Source: Burkholderiales bacterium (lineage in GTDB: Bacteria; Pseudomonadota; Gammaproteobacteria; Burkholderiales; Burkholderiaceae_E). From it: a stretch of DNA of 53,051 nt. Under the pieces are notes generated by a model that saw only the letters and a program-made list of their open reading frames with translations, made no database searches and had not been told where the DNA came from. Shown here piece by piece: positions 52,900-53,051 of this stretch. The translations under genes and the position numbers were made by a program. Numbering within the stretch: the first letter of the stretch is position 1; each line of letters begins with the position of its first letter. The DNA lies in the NCBI GenBank assembly GCA_017307915.1, contig JAFKGG010000370.1, positions 1-53,051 of the forward strand, read 5' to 3'.

Positions 52900-53051
52900 G
52901 TCGTCTTATATGGACGCCTCCCGTGTGGCAAGCGAGTTCTTGAAGTTCTGACTGAGCGGTAAACGGCTGCGGTCTTATATCCGGCCTGTTTGTGCGGATC
53001 GGACCGAAGCCCGCCCGCTGGCCTTGATGGTCATGCGCGGGGCCGGTGCTC
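52900..53051. other. Upstream region of the last Bug gene, no gene seen
   Basis: About 150 bases without a supported gene. GTCTTATAT occurs twice in the same orientation (about 52903 and 52972), which may be a promoter or regulator element for the minus-strand Bug gene. Confidence 0.3.

Overview
The window reads as high-GC chromosomal DNA of a betaproteobacterium, most likely Burkholderiales close to Alcaligenaceae. The grounds are four Bug/TctC-type periplasmic binding proteins without linked permeases, tight ATGA-coupled operons, many GTG/TTG starts and a dense load of aromatic and N-heterocycle catabolism genes. I saw no tRNA, rRNA, CRISPR array, insertion sequence or prophage.

Region 1 (1-5.6 kb) is the end of a plus-strand operon: Rieske oxygenase alpha (5'-truncated by the window) and beta subunits, an amidohydrolase-type decarboxylase, maleate isomerase, 2,5-dihydroxypyridine 5,6-dioxygenase and maleamate amidohydrolase, with a convergent MarR regulator. 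Its content matches the picolinate (pic) pathway: 6-hydroxypicolinate hydroxylation, decarboxylation to 2,5-dihydroxypyridine, ring opening, then maleamate, maleate and fumarate.

Region 2 (5.6-18.6 kb) is a nicotinate module. It holds 6-hydroxynicotinate 3-monooxygenase (nicC), a second MarR regulator, a second 2,5-dihydroxypyridine dioxygenase, and a nicotinate hydroxylase with an unusual split: an intact stand-alone molybdopterin subunit on the minus strand, and on the plus strand a [2Fe-2S] subunit followed by an eroded molybdopterin-like domain fused to a tri-haem cytochrome c. A three-gene TRAP transporter and an odd alpha/beta hydrolase follow. One GTGTGTACAC-type palindrome recurs at the nicC, nicA and TRAP promoters and suggests a local regulon. 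The nicotinate module lacks its own maleamate and maleate steps and probably uses those of region 1.

Region 3 (18.6-31.8 kb) holds aromatic-ring catabolism: a six-gene minus-strand operon (crotonase, BphD/MhpC-type C-C hydrolase, extradiol dioxygenase, SDR, Rieske oxygenase, 3-hydroxyisobutyrate-dehydrogenase-like enzyme) with a divergent LysR; then a Rieske oxygenase / ADP-forming acyl-CoA synthetase / Bug operon divergent from a metallo-beta-lactamase-fold hydrolase and a BenD-like dehydrogenase.

Region 4 (31.8-44.5 kb) is mostly household: M48 protease, DUF898 membrane protein, MetY, APC permease, exported methyltransferase, LysR plus Bug, dienelactone hydrolase, thioredoxin-TPR protein, a 60-residue membrane protein, HNH nuclease, TerC and a ChaC-like enzyme. 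Region 5 (44.7-53 kb) is a further catabolic island: XRE-cupin regulator with matching TCAAG-N3-CTTGA dyads on both sides, Bug protein, M20 amidohydrolase, a three-domain RidA-like protein, a Rieske dioxygenase alpha/beta pair, glyoxalase I and a last Bug protein. Functions are read from motifs and remembered family sequences; no database search was possible.
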